DNA from: Pelagicoccus sp. SDUM812005
GTDB lineage: Bacteria; Verrucomicrobiota; Verrucomicrobiia; Opitutales; Opitutaceae
Assembly: GCF_031127875.1 (NCBI RefSeq)
Contig: NZ_JARXIA010000008.1
Coordinates: forward strand, 62,001 to 126,000
Direction of reading: 5' to 3'
Length of the DNA: 64,000 nt
The translations under genes were made by a program, and so were the position numbers. Of this stretch, positions 46,278 to 55,691 are shown in pieces. Position 1 is the first letter of the stretch. Each line of letters opens with the position of its first letter. The notes below the pieces were generated by a model, which worked only from the letters and a program-made list of their open reading frames with translations, was not told the DNA's origin and searched no databases.

Positions 46278-46694
46278 CTAGAACTCCGCGGTTGCGAGCT
46301 TATCGGTGGAGAAATAAACCTCCGCCCCAGCCGTCTTCGCTTCCCCGTATACCTTCGCGAAGATGTCCAAACCGATCGCCTTGTCCGCCTGGATGATCAC
46401 GGTGGCCCGTTCCGCCGCCAAGGCGCGGTAGACGAGCGGCCGAACCGCCGACAGGCTGATCTCTCTCCCCCCATGAAAAATCCGTTCGTCCGAACTGATC
46501 CCGATCATGATGCTGTCCTGCTCCAGCGGCACCGACCCCGACGTCTCCGGACGATCCACCTCGATCCCCGTCTCCTGCAGGAACACCGTCGTCAAGATGA
46601 AGAATATCAACAAAATGAATACACAGTCGATCATCGGTGACAGGTTGATGTCCACCTTCTCGTCATCTCCGCTTCTCAGTAGTTCCTTAATCAT
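46278..46694 (-). CDS. exbD: ExbD/TolR biopolymer transport protein
   Basis: A 138-residue protein with one membrane helix (about 18-40). The essential proton-path aspartate is visible in LSPMIDCVFILLIFFIL. The periplasmic domain contains VIIQADKAIGLDIFAKVYGEAK, conserved in parts across ExbD. It overlaps the exbB gene by 8 nt, indicating translational coupling, and precedes tonB by 5 nt. With ExbB it forms the proton channel that energises TonB. Confidence 0.92.
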   Translation of the reverse strand: MIKELLRSGDDEKVDINLSPMIDCVFILLIFFILTTVFLQETGIEVDRPETSGSVPLEQDSIMIGISSDERIFHGGREISLSAVRPLVYRALAAERATVIIQADKAIGLDIFAKVYGEAKTAGAEVYFSTDKLATAEF

Positions 46695-47253
46695 GGTCTT
46701 CGAGGGTTGAGTCTTCCGTAGCCGCTACCTTGTGGTCGAGCAGCTCCAGCTCCCGTCGGTTCGCCACACGGCGAATCCAATAAACGAAAAAGAGGGCCGG
46801 GATCGCTATGGTCAGGCCAGTTTGGGTAGTGATGAGCGACTTCTTCACGCCCTCCGCGACCAATAGCGTGGTCTGGTGCCCCGCCCTTTGGGAGAGCCCG
46901 TCGAACATCTCCAGCATTCCCAAAACCGTTCCCAACAGACCCAACAAGGGAGCCGCCACCAGCAAAACTCCCGCAAAGCGAAGCCGGTTCTTCATGAACT
47001 CGCGAAACTGCATCAGCACCTCCTCGTAACGAACCAGCAACAACTCCAGCCGCGAGGTCACCAAACCGCTCCGCCCCGTGGCCTTGGCCTGCGGCAATTC
47101 GCCGCCTGTCACGAACTCGTGTAATCGAATTTTCATTACATACATCAAAATCGTGATCACCTGCCAATACAGCACGTAGGAAAGCAACGCCAAGAGGTAC
47201 ATCACCGGACCTCCGGACTTGAGCGACGCTACGAAACTGGAAAGGGAATCCAT
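46687..47253 (-). CDS. exbB: ExbB/TolQ/MotA-family proton channel protein
   Basis: A 188-residue protein with three membrane segments (about 15-37, 95-120 and 135-160). The central motif is VAAPLLGLLGTVLGMLEMF, and GVKKSLITTQTGLTIAIPALF holds the conserved Thr/Gly residues lining the proton path. It lacks the extended cytosolic parts of the larger homologue encoded just upstream at 47263. It overlaps exbD by 8 nt and follows the TtpC-like gene by 9 nt, so it is a core part of the operon. Confidence 0.92.
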   Translation of the reverse strand: MDSLSSFVASLKSGGPVMYLLALLSYVLYWQVITILMYVMKIRLHEFVTGGELPQAKATGRSGLVTSRLELLLVRYEEVLMQFREFMKNRLRFAGVLLVAAPLLGLLGTVLGMLEMFDGLSQRAGHQTTLLVAEGVKKSLITTQTGLTIAIPALFFVYWIRRVANRRELELLDHKVAATEDSTLEDHD

Positions 47254-47262
47254 GGCCTGAAG

Positions 47263-48690
47263 CTACTTGGCCTCCGCGAGTTCAAGGTTGGTCGTCTCCA
47301 CGAAATCGAAGGCGACTTGCTCGAGCGCCACGATGCGAGAGCGGATCAAGCGGGAAAACAGGCCGTGCAAAATCAAGGTGGGAATCGCCACGATCAACCC
47401 GAGCTCCGTCGTGATCAAGGCCTCGGAAATCCCCGCCGACAAAGCGTTCGGCGCACCAGCACCATAAAGCGTGATCAAGGCGAAGGTCTTGATCAGCCCC
47501 ACTACCGTCCCCAACAAGCCGAGCAAAGGCGACGCCGCTGCCGTTATCGCCAGGAAGGGCAAGTAGCGCTCCATCCGCGGTTTGGCCCGCAAGACGACGC
47601 TGAGCATGGTCTCCTCCAGCAAGAGGGCATTCTTGCGCATGTTCCGTATCCCCGTCGCCATGACATCTCCCGCGACTCCTCGAATCTTGGTGGCTTTGGT
47701 GATCGCCTGGTCGCTCCCTCCCTCGCGGGCCAGCCGCGACAGCTCTGCGATCTCTTCGGCCGAAGGCGTCGAAAATCCCTTCAGGTCGCGGATCTTTAGC
47801 AGGCTCACCAAGCCGGCCACGATCCCCAAGGCGAGTATGACATAACCCACCAAACCACCCCGTCTCAGGTGCGTGAATACGTCTCCCTGCGATTGCTCCA
47901 GAGCAAGGGCGTCGCCCAAGGTCGGATCCAAGGGCACTGTCCCCTCGCCGGTCTTTACGAAGCTGGCCAAGTTGCCCGCATACGTGGCATCGAGGAAACT
48001 GACCCCGGGCTCGATCGCATCGGAGTGGTAGCTCAAAGCCCCTGCTCTTTCGCCATCCTCATCGAGGAAGAAGCCGCTCGGCCCCCAGACCACCACCTGC
48101 CCGCGGTGGATGCTGCCTTGCTCGCCGATCGCCTTCCCCGCAAAGCGGTCTCCGCCCAAGATCGCCTCGCTGCGCTCCAGCGACAGCTGCAAAGCCTCCG
48201 CGAACGCCGCGAACTGCCTCACTAAAGGTTCTTCGGATGCAGCCTGCGCTCGAATCGACTCCAGCTGATCGAAGTAACGCTGGCTTTCCGACAAGTTGAT
48301 CCGACTCTCGAACTTGCTCAGAAACGTTTCCGAGGCGGAACGCACATAGCCGACCTGATCCTGCAAGGACTTCCCTTCCTCGTTCAGCTCGCCGATTTCC
48401 GTAGCGATGCGCTCGCTTAGGAATCGGTAGCTCTCCAGCTTGGCCCGCAGTTGCAGGTTACCTTCCTCCAAGCGGCTCATGCGCGTGACAAGCGGCGTCT
48501 TCTCCTGCGCGATCTCAGACTCCAGCTGACGGTACGCATCCAAACTGGAACGAACCAAGCTCTTCATCTCCTCCGAAATCTGAGAGGTCTCTTGGGCTAC
48601 CCCCCAGTCTGGCAGCGCCAGCACCACGATGGCCAGCACGCGAGAAGGATGAGATAAGAGGCAGGAGCGAAAAAACGTGCGGCAATCCAT
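47263..48690 (-). CDS. TtpC-like MotA/TolQ/ExbB protein with periplasmic coiled-coil domain
   Basis: About 475 residues from ATG 48690; the reading frame extends further upstream, but that part overlaps the DUF3450 gene in another frame and looks like spurious sequence. A signal sequence (about 12-32, ending GVAQE) is followed by a long coiled-coil region (about 35-180) and a small beta domain. The C-terminal half has three membrane segments with ITAAASPLLGLLGTVVGLI and GISEALITTELGLIVAIPT. This double architecture is that of TtpC, the accessory ExbB-like protein required in Vibrio TonB2 systems. Confidence 0.85.
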   Translation of the reverse strand: MDCRTFFRSCLLSHPSRVLAIVVLALPDWGVAQETSQISEEMKSLVRSSLDAYRQLESEIAQEKTPLVTRMSRLEEGNLQLRAKLESYRFLSERIATEIGELNEEGKSLQDQVGYVRSASETFLSKFESRINLSESQRYFDQLESIRAQAASEEPLVRQFAAFAEALQLSLERSEAILGGDRFAGKAIGEQGSIHRGQVVVWGPSGFFLDEDGERAGALSYHSDAIEPGVSFLDATYAGNLASFVKTGEGTVPLDPTLGDALALEQSQGDVFTHLRRGGLVGYVILALGIVAGLVSLLKIRDLKGFSTPSAEEIAELSRLAREGGSDQAITKATKIRGVAGDVMATGIRNMRKNALLLEETMLSVVLRAKPRMERYLPFLAITAAASPLLGLLGTVVGLIKTFALITLYGAGAPNALSAGISEALITTELGLIVAIPTLILHGLFSRLIRSRIVALEQVAFDFVETTNLELAEAK

Positions 48691-48713
48691 TATATAGAGC
48701 AGGGCTAGAAGGG

Positions 48714-49499
48714 TTAGCTTAAGGTGGCTGGAAGTTCTATCAGGCGCGGGTTTTCCGTATCGCTCTCGTAGCTTTCGATCAATTCCAACACAGGGCCAAA
48801 AATCTCGTCGCGCTGCTGCCAGTCCCAGCCCGACGGCCCAGGCCGGATCACCCAGGCCCGCCCGTTCGCTTCGTCCACCCCATAGGCAACCGCCAAGCCC
48901 CAATACAAAACTCGCACGCTTACTTCCCCTCCGTTCGGAGCCGGACGGGCCACCCGGTGGCTGCTCAAGGAATTGCTGAAGCGATCGATAGCGGTCAGCG
49001 ACGCCACCAGGCTTTGGGCCCGCGAAGTCACCGGCGCGTTCGCCGCGTCCACCTTCGAAAGGTGGGAATTGACCTCCCGCTTCAAGGGCTCCGGCAAGCG
49101 GGGAGCCAACAGCTTCACCTTCGTCTCCAGGAGGCGCAAAGGCTCCGCCAAGGACTGCAAGCTCTCGCGCTGCTCCTCCACCTTGGCCTTCAGCCGATCC
49201 CGGTTCGTGGTGTAGACCTCGCTGGCCGTCGCGTTCGACTCGATGGCCTGCTCCAAGGTCTTCCGTTCCGCCTCCAAGATCTCGATCGAGCTCTCCAATA
49301 GAGCCCGCTCGCTCTTCCATTCGTTCTTGGATCTCGCGATCTGGGACTGCAGCTCGATCCATCGGTCCGTATCCGATTCGATTACCGCAATGCCGCCCGA
49401 GTCCGATTGGCACCAGCCAGAACCAATGCAAAAAAGAGCCGCGAGGAACAAGCCTCTTGGACGGAACGCAGCGAGGGAAGAGCCAAGATCGTGGGACAT
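48714..49499 (-). CDS. DUF3450-family periplasmic coiled-coil protein
   Basis: About 261 residues from ATG 49499; the open frame upstream of that ATG has no signal-like start. A signal peptide (LFLAALFCIGSGWCQ) is followed by a long coiled coil (about 45-135, ESSIEILEAERKTLEQAIE) and a C-terminal domain with LYWGLAVAYGVDEANGRAWVI. Length, layout and position as first gene of a TtpC-ExbB-ExbD-TonB-TPR operon match DUF3450 proteins of Vibrio and Shewanella. The exact task is unknown; it probably contacts the TtpC coiled coil in the periplasm. Confidence 0.82.
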   Translation of the reverse strand: MSHDLGSSLAAFRPRGLFLAALFCIGSGWCQSDSGGIAVIESDTDRWIELQSQIARSKNEWKSERALLESSIEILEAERKTLEQAIESNATASEVYTTNRDRLKAKVEEQRESLQSLAEPLRLLETKVKLLAPRLPEPLKREVNSHLSKVDAANAPVTSRAQSLVASLTAIDRFSNSLSSHRVARPAPNGGEVSVRVLYWGLAVAYGVDEANGRAWVIRPGPSGWDWQQRDEIFGPVLELIESYESDTENPRLIELPATLS

Positions 49500-49589
49500 A
49501 GGCAAATAGAGGGTGGGTGGGTAAAAACGAGTCGCCCAGCAGCAACGCTGCTTGTAACAGTCCCGATGGGAAGAACGCGGGCCGACGTA

Positions 49590-49624
49590 AAAGATGAGCT
49601 GCAAAACGCAAACTGTCAATTGCA
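49590..49624 (-). promoter_or_regulatory. Putative promoter of the DUF3450-TtpC-ExbBD-TonB-TPR operon
   Basis: Read on the minus strand: -35 TTGACA (49619-49614), a 17-bp spacer and a weak -10 CATCTT. The 12-mer TGCAATTGACAG (49624-49613) differs by one base from the promoter sequence of the iron regulator gene (7426-7437). The leader to ATG 49499 would be about 85 nt. Confidence 0.4.
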
Positions 49625-49783
49625 GGCTTGAAATAGCAGATTGTCCGCCAGCCCCTTCCAGCCGCCCCCTTTCGCGCCTGGCGGCGCCGCCCTCCCGTCC
49701 AGCCACAAAAGCTTGCCTATGGATGCAAGTTCGCTTGCTTCCTAAGCCCTCGTCCAGCGACCGAAATCACACGCGACAAACCC

Positions 49784-50644
49784 ATGAGCTCTAACGCCAA
49801 CAGCCTCGTAGCACTCCTCTCAGGTCCCGACCAAAAAGGGCTCGTATCCAAAGTTTCAGGTTGGATCTTCAACAACGGTGGAAACATCATCCACGCCGAC
49901 CAGCACCGCGACGCCCAAGCGGGCGTCTTCTTCCAGCGCGTGGAATGGTCGATCGACGACGGCTCCGACCCGCAAGCCGTCGCCACGGCATTCCAAGCCT
50001 TCGGCGACTCCATCGGCATGAAGACCAAGGTCGCCATCTCAGGCGAAAAACCAAAGGTCGCCATCTTCGTATCCAAATTCGACCACTGCTTCCACGACCT
50101 CATCCTACGCTGGAAATCGGGCGAGTACCCCTGCGAAATCTCGCTCATCGTTTCCAACCACCAGGACTTGGAAGACGTATCCAAAAACTACGGCATCCCC
50201 TACCATCATATCCCAGTCACCAAAGCGAACAAGGCGGACGCCGAAGCCGAACAGCTCGCTCTTCTAAAGCAAGAAGGCATCGAGCTCGTCATCATGGCCC
50301 GCTACATGCAAGTGCTCAGCGCCATCTTCCTGGATACGTTCGGGAAGCCGGTTATCAATATTCACCACAGCTTCCTGCCCGCCTTCGCCGGAGCCAAGCC
50401 CTACCACCAAGCCCACAGCCGCGGCGTCAAGCTCATCGGAGCCACCGCCCACTACGCGACCCCCGACCTCGACCAAGGTCCCATCATCCACCAAAGCGTC
50501 GCCCACGTAACCCATCGCAACAGCGTGGAAGACCTCGTGCGCAAAGGCCGCAACCTCGAGAAGCTCACCCTCGCCCAAGCCGTAAGCTGGCACCTCGAAA
50601 ACCGTATCCTCGTCTACGAGAACAAGACCGTCGTCTTCGACTGA
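49784..50644 (+). CDS. purU: Formyltetrahydrofolate deformylase
   Basis: A 286-residue protein of standard length. The N-terminal ACT domain (about 8-85, LLSGPDQKGLVSKVSGWI) is followed by a formyltransferase-fold domain (about 90-280). This contains KVAIFVSKFDHC, the catalytic asparagine and histidine in INIHHSFLPAF, RGVKLIGATAHY and the aspartate in TPDLDQGPIIHQ. It hydrolyses 10-formyl-THF to formate and THF, balancing one-carbon pools. It is divergent from the TonB operon. All three Val-Ser-Lys triplets here are spelled GTATCCAAA, part of a window-wide motif excess. Confidence 0.96.
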   Translation: MSSNANSLVALLSGPDQKGLVSKVSGWIFNNGGNIIHADQHRDAQAGVFFQRVEWSIDDGSDPQAVATAFQAFGDSIGMKTKVAISGEKPKVAIFVSKFDHCFHDLILRWKSGEYPCEISLIVSNHQDLEDVSKNYGIPYHHIPVTKANKADAEAEQLALLKQEGIELVIMARYMQVLSAIFLDTFGKPVINIHHSFLPAFAGAKPYHQAHSRGVKLIGATAHYATPDLDQGPIIHQSVAHVTHRNSVEDLVRKGRNLEKLTLAQAVSWHLENRILVYENKTVVFD

Positions 50645-50668
50645 GATCGGCCCCTAGGCCATCGCAGC

Positions 50669-53600
50669 TCAGGCCCTCGGCCCATCGAGAAAGGACTGCA
50701 AGGCCGCCATCCCTTCCTCCAAGGCCGCCGCCAACTCAGCGTAGCCCTCCCGGACCTCGGCCTCGTTCCCCTTGCGAGCTTCCTCCTCCAGTTTCGCGGA
50801 GAGCCAATTCAGCTTCAGGCAATAGGCATGGGCGGAAACGCCTTTGATCGAGTGGGCCGCGCGCAGCATGTCGTCCAAGCTGCCGGATCGAAAGGTCTGC
50901 TCCAGGAGGTCTCCATGCTTCTTGAAGTCCACCAACGACAATTCCGCGATCTCCCTCGCCAACATCTCGTCGTCCATCATCCCAGAGATAAAGCGGGACC
51001 GGTCGAAGACCTTGAGATCGATAGGCGCGTCCACATCCGCCTTACCTTCCAAGGACGCGTCTTGGTCTGGAAGAAAGAGATCCAAGACCTTGAAAAGCGC
51101 CTTCGGCGCCACCGGCTTGGAAACGTATTCGCTCATCCCCGCGTTCAGGCAATCCTGCTTGTCCTCCGGTCGAGCATGAGCCGTCAAGGCAATGATCGGG
51201 ACCGACTTGGCTCGCTCCCCCGCATCTCCCGACCGTATCCGACGGCTGGCCTCCAAGCCATCGAGCTCCGGCATCTGCACGTCCATCAAAACCAAGTCGT
51301 AAGGGATACGCTGCAACGCTTCCAAGGCCTCCAACCCGTTGGCCACCGTATCCGCATGGATCCCGAACTTGCCGAGTATCCCCCGCACGACCATCTGGTT
51401 CACTACATTGTCCTCCGCTACCAAAATACGAATGTCGCGCCCCGAAAAATGCTTGCTCGCCGAATCCTCCAAGGCCGTTTCCTGGCGACGCTCCGGCTCC
51501 GCCCCCTCCACCATCAAGTTGTACAACTCGGAGCGACGATACAGGCCACTCAAATGCGGCAAGCCCTTTTCCCCTGCCGCTTCGTCCGGATCGGACAGCA
51601 GGACCACGCGCAGCCTTCCGTTGCCTTCCCATCCGTCGAGTTCCTCCAGCAAGCGCTCCACGCTCAGCTCGGCGCCACTCGGATCGAAAAAGAGATAGCT
51701 GGCCGCCTCGCCCGCCTTCGCGGTCTGCCGCAAGAACTCCAAGCCCTCGCGGACGCCGGAAAAGTCCGTAGCCTTCACCTTCCACTCCCCCAATCGCTCG
51801 AGCAGCTCCCCCCGCACGCTTTCGTCGCGCGAGACGACCAGGGCAGACTTGCCGCTGAGCTGATGCAGTTGCTCTTCTTTGTATTCAATTTTCTTATACG
51901 GAAATCGAACCGTGAACCAAAACTCGGACCCGCTTCCGAGCTCGCTCTCCGCCGCGATCTCGCCCTCCATCAAGTCCACGAGCTGCTTGCTGATGGCAAG
52001 TCCCAGCCCAGTCCCGCCATACAGGCGCGTCGTACTCGAGTCCGCCTGCGTGAATTCGCTGAAAAGGTTCTCCTTCTTCGCCTCGCTGATGCCAATCCCG
52101 GTGTCCCGTACCGAAAAGCGCAGCTCCACCTCCCGTTCGGTCCGCGACTGCAAGGAAACGAAGACCTCGACCTTCCCCTCCGACGTGAACTTGATCGCGT
52201 TTCCGGCGAGGTTGAGCAAGATCTGCCGCAATCGCGCCGGATCTCCCGTCAAGCGATCGGGAACTCGATTCTCCGCCCGACACGTAAACTCCAGATTCTT
52301 CTCGCGAGCCCTCAAGGCCAGCAAGGCGTTCAGGTCGTCCAAGGTATCCCGCAGATCGAAATCCAAGATTTCCAAGTCGAGCTTGCCGGCTTCGATCTTC
52401 GAGAAATCCAAGATATCGTTGATCAAGGCCAGCAAGGCCTCGCCGCTGGACTGGATCACCTGGGCCTGCTTCAGTTGCTCGCTGTTCAAGCCCGGCGAGT
52501 CGATCAAAAGCGAAGTCATGCCGATCACTCCGTTGATCGGAGTGCGGATCTCATGGCTCATGTTCGCGAGGAATTGGCTCTTGGCCCGGCTGGCTTCCTC
52601 GGCCTGCTCCGCCATGCGCTCGAGCTCCTGCCGCTGCTCCACCACATCCGTGACGTCCCAGTTCGTTCCCACCATTCGCACCGGCTCGCCGCGCTCGTCT
52701 CGCTGTACCGTGGCCAAGGCCCGCAGATGCCTAACCGTACCGTTGGGCCAAACGACCCTGAAATTCGTATTGAACTCTCGAATACCCTTTTTCGCATCGT
52801 CCGTAGCCGAAAAAACGGCATCGACATCTTCCGGGTGGATCGCCTTCCGCCAGTCCGCATAGCTGCATTCGAAACGGTCCTTATCCACCCCGTAGAGAGC
52901 GAACATCTGATCGTCCCAAATCAGGTTCCCCGTCCGTATATCCAAATCCCAAATACCGATGCCGCCCGCCTGGACCGCCAGTTCCAAGCGATCCCCCACC
53001 TCCTTCATTTCGCGAGCCAATTGCTTGCTCTCGGAAATGTTCTCGATCTGGGAAACGAAGTGGATGGGCCGCCCCTGCACGTCGCAAACCAGCGAAACGT
53101 TCAGCTTGATCCAGATGATCTCCCCCTTCGAGTCGAAGTAACGCTTCTCCATCGCGTAGTTCTGGCGCTTGCCGGCCAGAGTCTCCTGGAGCAGCTCCAG
53201 ATCCGTATTCAAATCGTCCGGATGCGTGATGTCCTGGAAGGTCAACTGGAGCAGCTCCTCCCGCTCGTAGCCGAGCATGTCCAAAAGCGACTGGTTCACC
53301 TGGATCCACTTGCCCTCCAAAGAAACGATCGCCATCCCAATCCCCGAATACTCGAAGGACCGCCGGAAACGCTCCTCGCTGTCGCTCAGCTCGTTCTCCG
53401 CCTTCCTCTGGGCAGACAAGTCGCGCGAAATCCCCAGAAAGCCCGTAATCTCGCCATGCTTGCCCCGCATCGGGGTCACGACCAAGGCAACCGGCACCTG
53501 CGTACCGTCCTTGCGCACGTAGGTCCACTCCCGCTGTTCGCTGCCTTCATCGAGCGACACCCGCACGAAGGTCCTAAATCCCTCGATGCGCTCCCCGTAC

Positions 53601-54631
53601 CTCTCGGACAACTCCGCCGCCCGCTCCTCGACCTCGCTCGCGAGATGGATCACCGCCGGCGTCTCCTTGCCCACCAGCTCCGACGCCTCGTAGCCGAGCA
53701 ACTTCTCCGCCCCCGCGTTGAACAAGGTGATGATCCCCTGCGGGTCCGTGGCGATCAGGCCGAACTCCGTCGCCGAATCTACCAAGCTGCGCAAGAGGGA
53801 GGCCGTGCGCTCGCTCTCATCCAGCAGCTTGCGATTCTGGTCGATGTCCTGAAAAACCCCATACAAACGCACGCATTGCCCGCCAACCATCTCCGACTGA
53901 CCGATGGTACGGACCCACTTGCGCTTGCCGCCGGCTGTTCGAATCTGCAGCTCCTCGTCGAACGACTCGCCAAACGAAACGGCTCGCTCCATCAGGTACT
54001 CGATCCGCTCCCGCTCCGGTCCTTCCGGATAAAACTCGATAGCCGTCTCCAAGTCCGGCTCGAAATCCGGAGCCACCTCGTGGATCATCTTAGTCGTCCA
54101 CGACCAACTGAGCTTGCGCTCCGCCAAATCCCATTCCCAAGAGCCCACCTTCGCCACCCGCGAGGCCTCCTGCAGGTGCATCTGCGAAGTGCGAAGCTTG
54201 TTCTCCACCTGCTTCTGGGCCGAGATATCCGTGCGGAAGGCCACGTATCGCTCGATCCGCCCCTTCTCGTCCACGATCGGGTGGATCGTCGTCTGCACCC
54301 AATAATGGCTGCCGTCCTTGGCCCGGTTGCACACCTGCCCCTTCCAGCTCTCGCCCGCCTTCACCGTATCCCAGACCGCCTTCCAAAAAGACGCCGGATG
54401 GTAGCCCGAATTGACTATCCGATGCGTCTTCCCCACCAGTTCCTCCCGCGCAAACTGGCTGATCTCGCAAAACTGTCGGTTCGCGTAAGTGATGATCCCC
54501 TCCGCATCGGTGACCGCTACGATCACGTGCTCGTCCAACGTCTTGAGCAGGGCCTCCGCCGTCGAACGGCCCAAACTCCCCGGGCTCTCCCAGCCGCCAG
54601 GTGAATTGAGAGCTGAATTGTTGTCCGTCAT
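50669..54631 (-). CDS. Multi-PAS hybrid histidine kinase with receivers and Hpt domain
   Basis: A 1320-residue soluble protein. Five PAS units run from about 25 to 665 (for example AVTDAEGIITYANRQFCEIS, GYEREELLQLTFQDITHPDD and DQMFALYGVDKDRFE). His693 lies in ANMSHEIRTPINGVIG, and the ATPase (about 795-910) has LLNLAGNAIKFT, VRDTGIGIS and GTGLGLAISKQLV. A receiver-like segment without a clear phospho-acceptor (about 925-1040) comes next, then a full receiver (about 1060-1180: VAEDNVVNQ, LMDVQMPELDG, YVSKPV), and a C-terminal Hpt domain with its phospho-histidine in AAHSIKGVSAHA. It can therefore run a four-step relay by itself; the signals and final regulator are unknown. Confidence 0.92.
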   Translation of the reverse strand: MTDNNSALNSPGGWESPGSLGRSTAEALLKTLDEHVIVAVTDAEGIITYANRQFCEISQFAREELVGKTHRIVNSGYHPASFWKAVWDTVKAGESWKGQVCNRAKDGSHYWVQTTIHPIVDEKGRIERYVAFRTDISAQKQVENKLRTSQMHLQEASRVAKVGSWEWDLAERKLSWSWTTKMIHEVAPDFEPDLETAIEFYPEGPERERIEYLMERAVSFGESFDEELQIRTAGGKRKWVRTIGQSEMVGGQCVRLYGVFQDIDQNRKLLDESERTASLLRSLVDSATEFGLIATDPQGIITLFNAGAEKLLGYEASELVGKETPAVIHLASEVEERAAELSERYGERIEGFRTFVRVSLDEGSEQREWTYVRKDGTQVPVALVVTPMRGKHGEITGFLGISRDLSAQRKAENELSDSEERFRRSFEYSGIGMAIVSLEGKWIQVNQSLLDMLGYEREELLQLTFQDITHPDDLNTDLELLQETLAGKRQNYAMEKRYFDSKGEIIWIKLNVSLVCDVQGRPIHFVSQIENISESKQLAREMKEVGDRLELAVQAGGIGIWDLDIRTGNLIWDDQMFALYGVDKDRFECSYADWRKAIHPEDVDAVFSATDDAKKGIREFNTNFRVVWPNGTVRHLRALATVQRDERGEPVRMVGTNWDVTDVVEQRQELERMAEQAEEASRAKSQFLANMSHEIRTPINGVIGMTSLLIDSPGLNSEQLKQAQVIQSSGEALLALINDILDFSKIEAGKLDLEILDFDLRDTLDDLNALLALRAREKNLEFTCRAENRVPDRLTGDPARLRQILLNLAGNAIKFTSEGKVEVFVSLQSRTEREVELRFSVRDTGIGISEAKKENLFSEFTQADSSTTRLYGGTGLGLAISKQLVDLMEGEIAAESELGSGSEFWFTVRFPYKKIEYKEEQLHQLSGKSALVVSRDESVRGELLERLGEWKVKATDFSGVREGLEFLRQTAKAGEAASYLFFDPSGAELSVERLLEELDGWEGNGRLRVVLLSDPDEAAGEKGLPHLSGLYRRSELYNLMVEGAEPERRQETALEDSASKHFSGRDIRILVAEDNVVNQMVVRGILGKFGIHADTVANGLEALEALQRIPYDLVLMDVQMPELDGLEASRRIRSGDAGERAKSVPIIALTAHARPEDKQDCLNAGMSEYVSKPVAPKALFKVLDLFLPDQDASLEGKADVDAPIDLKVFDRSRFISGMMDDEMLAREIAELSLVDFKKHGDLLEQTFRSGSLDDMLRAAHSIKGVSAHAYCLKLNWLSAKLEEEARKGNEAEVREGYAELAAALEEGMAALQSFLDGPRA

Positions 54632-54902
54632 AAGGTTAAACTAGCAGGAATTGCGGCAAATAAGCGTCGCCCAACACATCAGAAAACCTCCTCACGATCC
54701 TCCCTGTCGTCAAGGTTCGCCACAGTTAAAAGCCTGCTAAAGCCCACAAAACCTAGACCCGCAGGCAGATCCGAACCGAGCCCCAGCCCAAGCCCACCGA
54801 AAATTGATCTCGAAATCGGCGGCGAAACGCTTTCACTGACCAACCTTTTACCTAATTTACACCCGCAAGCCCGCGCGACGCGCTCATCCGATCCATCCAG
54901 AC

Positions 54903-55550
54903 ATGGCAAACAAAAGCTCCTCTCCCAAAACCGACGAACGCAACATCGTCGGTCCCAACCAAGTCGAAATCCAAGACCTCGAAGATCAGGTCGTCATGTT
55001 CTGGGACAAGAACAAGGGGATCATCCTCGGCTCCGTCGCCTTCATCTTCGCCGCTTTCCTCGGCTACCAAGGCATCAAGTTCATGCAACACCGCGCCGAG
55101 GAGAACCTGAAGGCCGGCTACCAAGCCGCCATCACCTCTGAAGCCAAGGCCGCCTGGGCAGCCGACGAAGCGGGCAAGCCCCTTAGCGGATTCGCCTTCA
55201 AGGAACTCGGCGACGAAGCTTACGCCGCCGGCGACCTCGCCAAGGCCGAAGGCTACTACCGCGAAGCAGCCAAAAGCGCCGCAGCTCCCGTCGACCAAGC
55301 CGCCACCGTCGCCCTCGCCGTCACCTTGATCGACCAGGACAAGCTCAGCGAAGCCAAGGAGCTGCTGCAGTCCATCGCCAACGACTCCAGCGCGCTCGCC
55401 CAAGCCGAGGCCCAATACCGCCTCGCCTTCCTCGCCAGCCAAGAAGGGGACGCCGCCACCGCCCGCTCCTTCATCGAAGCAATCAGCGACGAATCCTTCT
55501 TCTGGAAATCCCGAGCCCGCTCCCTCGAGCAGTCGCTCCCCGAAGCCTAA
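54903..55550 (+). CDS. Membrane-anchored TPR protein (YfgM/TPR_21-like)
   Basis: A 215-residue protein. A charged cytosolic start (about 1-35) precedes a membrane helix (about 38-57, IILGSVAFIFAAFLGYQGI). Periplasmic TPR-like helices follow, for example FKELGDEAYAAGDLAKAEGYYREAA and LAVTLIDQDKLSEAKELLQSI split over helix pairs. The layout matches YfgM, which assists outer-membrane biogenesis and chaperone traffic at the Sec translocon. The assignment rests on architecture and is moderate. A strong terminator follows. Confidence 0.72.
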   Translation: MANKSSSPKTDERNIVGPNQVEIQDLEDQVVMFWDKNKGIILGSVAFIFAAFLGYQGIKFMQHRAEENLKAGYQAAITSEAKAAWAADEAGKPLSGFAFKELGDEAYAAGDLAKAEGYYREAAKSAAAPVDQAATVALAVTLIDQDKLSEAKELLQSIANDSSALAQAEAQYRLAFLASQEGDAATARSFIEAISDESFFWKSRARSLEQSLPEA

Positions 55551-55574
55551 GCTTCCCAGAAACAGCCTTTCCAA

Positions 55575-55603
55575 ACGCGAGCCAGCCCGGCTCGCGTTTT
55601 TTT
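55575..55603 (+). terminator. Rho-independent terminator after the membrane TPR gene
   Basis: A perfect 9-bp stem ACGCGAGCC (55575-55583) pairs with 55589-55597, with a 5-nt loop and seven T residues. It isolates the TPR gene from the kinase gene that starts at 55692. Confidence 0.9.
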
Positions 55604-55691
55604 GCGTCCCCTCACCGGCCCCAATCAGGCCGCCAGCTTGCAATCCCACCAAGTCCCTCCCAACCTCCTAGGGTTGCCCATTAGCCAAAAC

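Noticed and set aside
48691-49611. N-terminal extension of the TtpC-like gene
   Set aside because: The frame is open but overlaps the DUF3450 gene, lacks a signal start, and reads as Gly/Arg-rich shadow sequence. The ATG at 48690 gives a proper signal peptide.
50828-54604. Very long plus-strand open frame (about 1258 codons)
   Set aside because: It is antisense to the multi-PAS hybrid kinase and arises from the high GC at third positions. Its translation is Arg/Leu/His-rich with no domain, while the minus strand shows a full set of kinase motifs.
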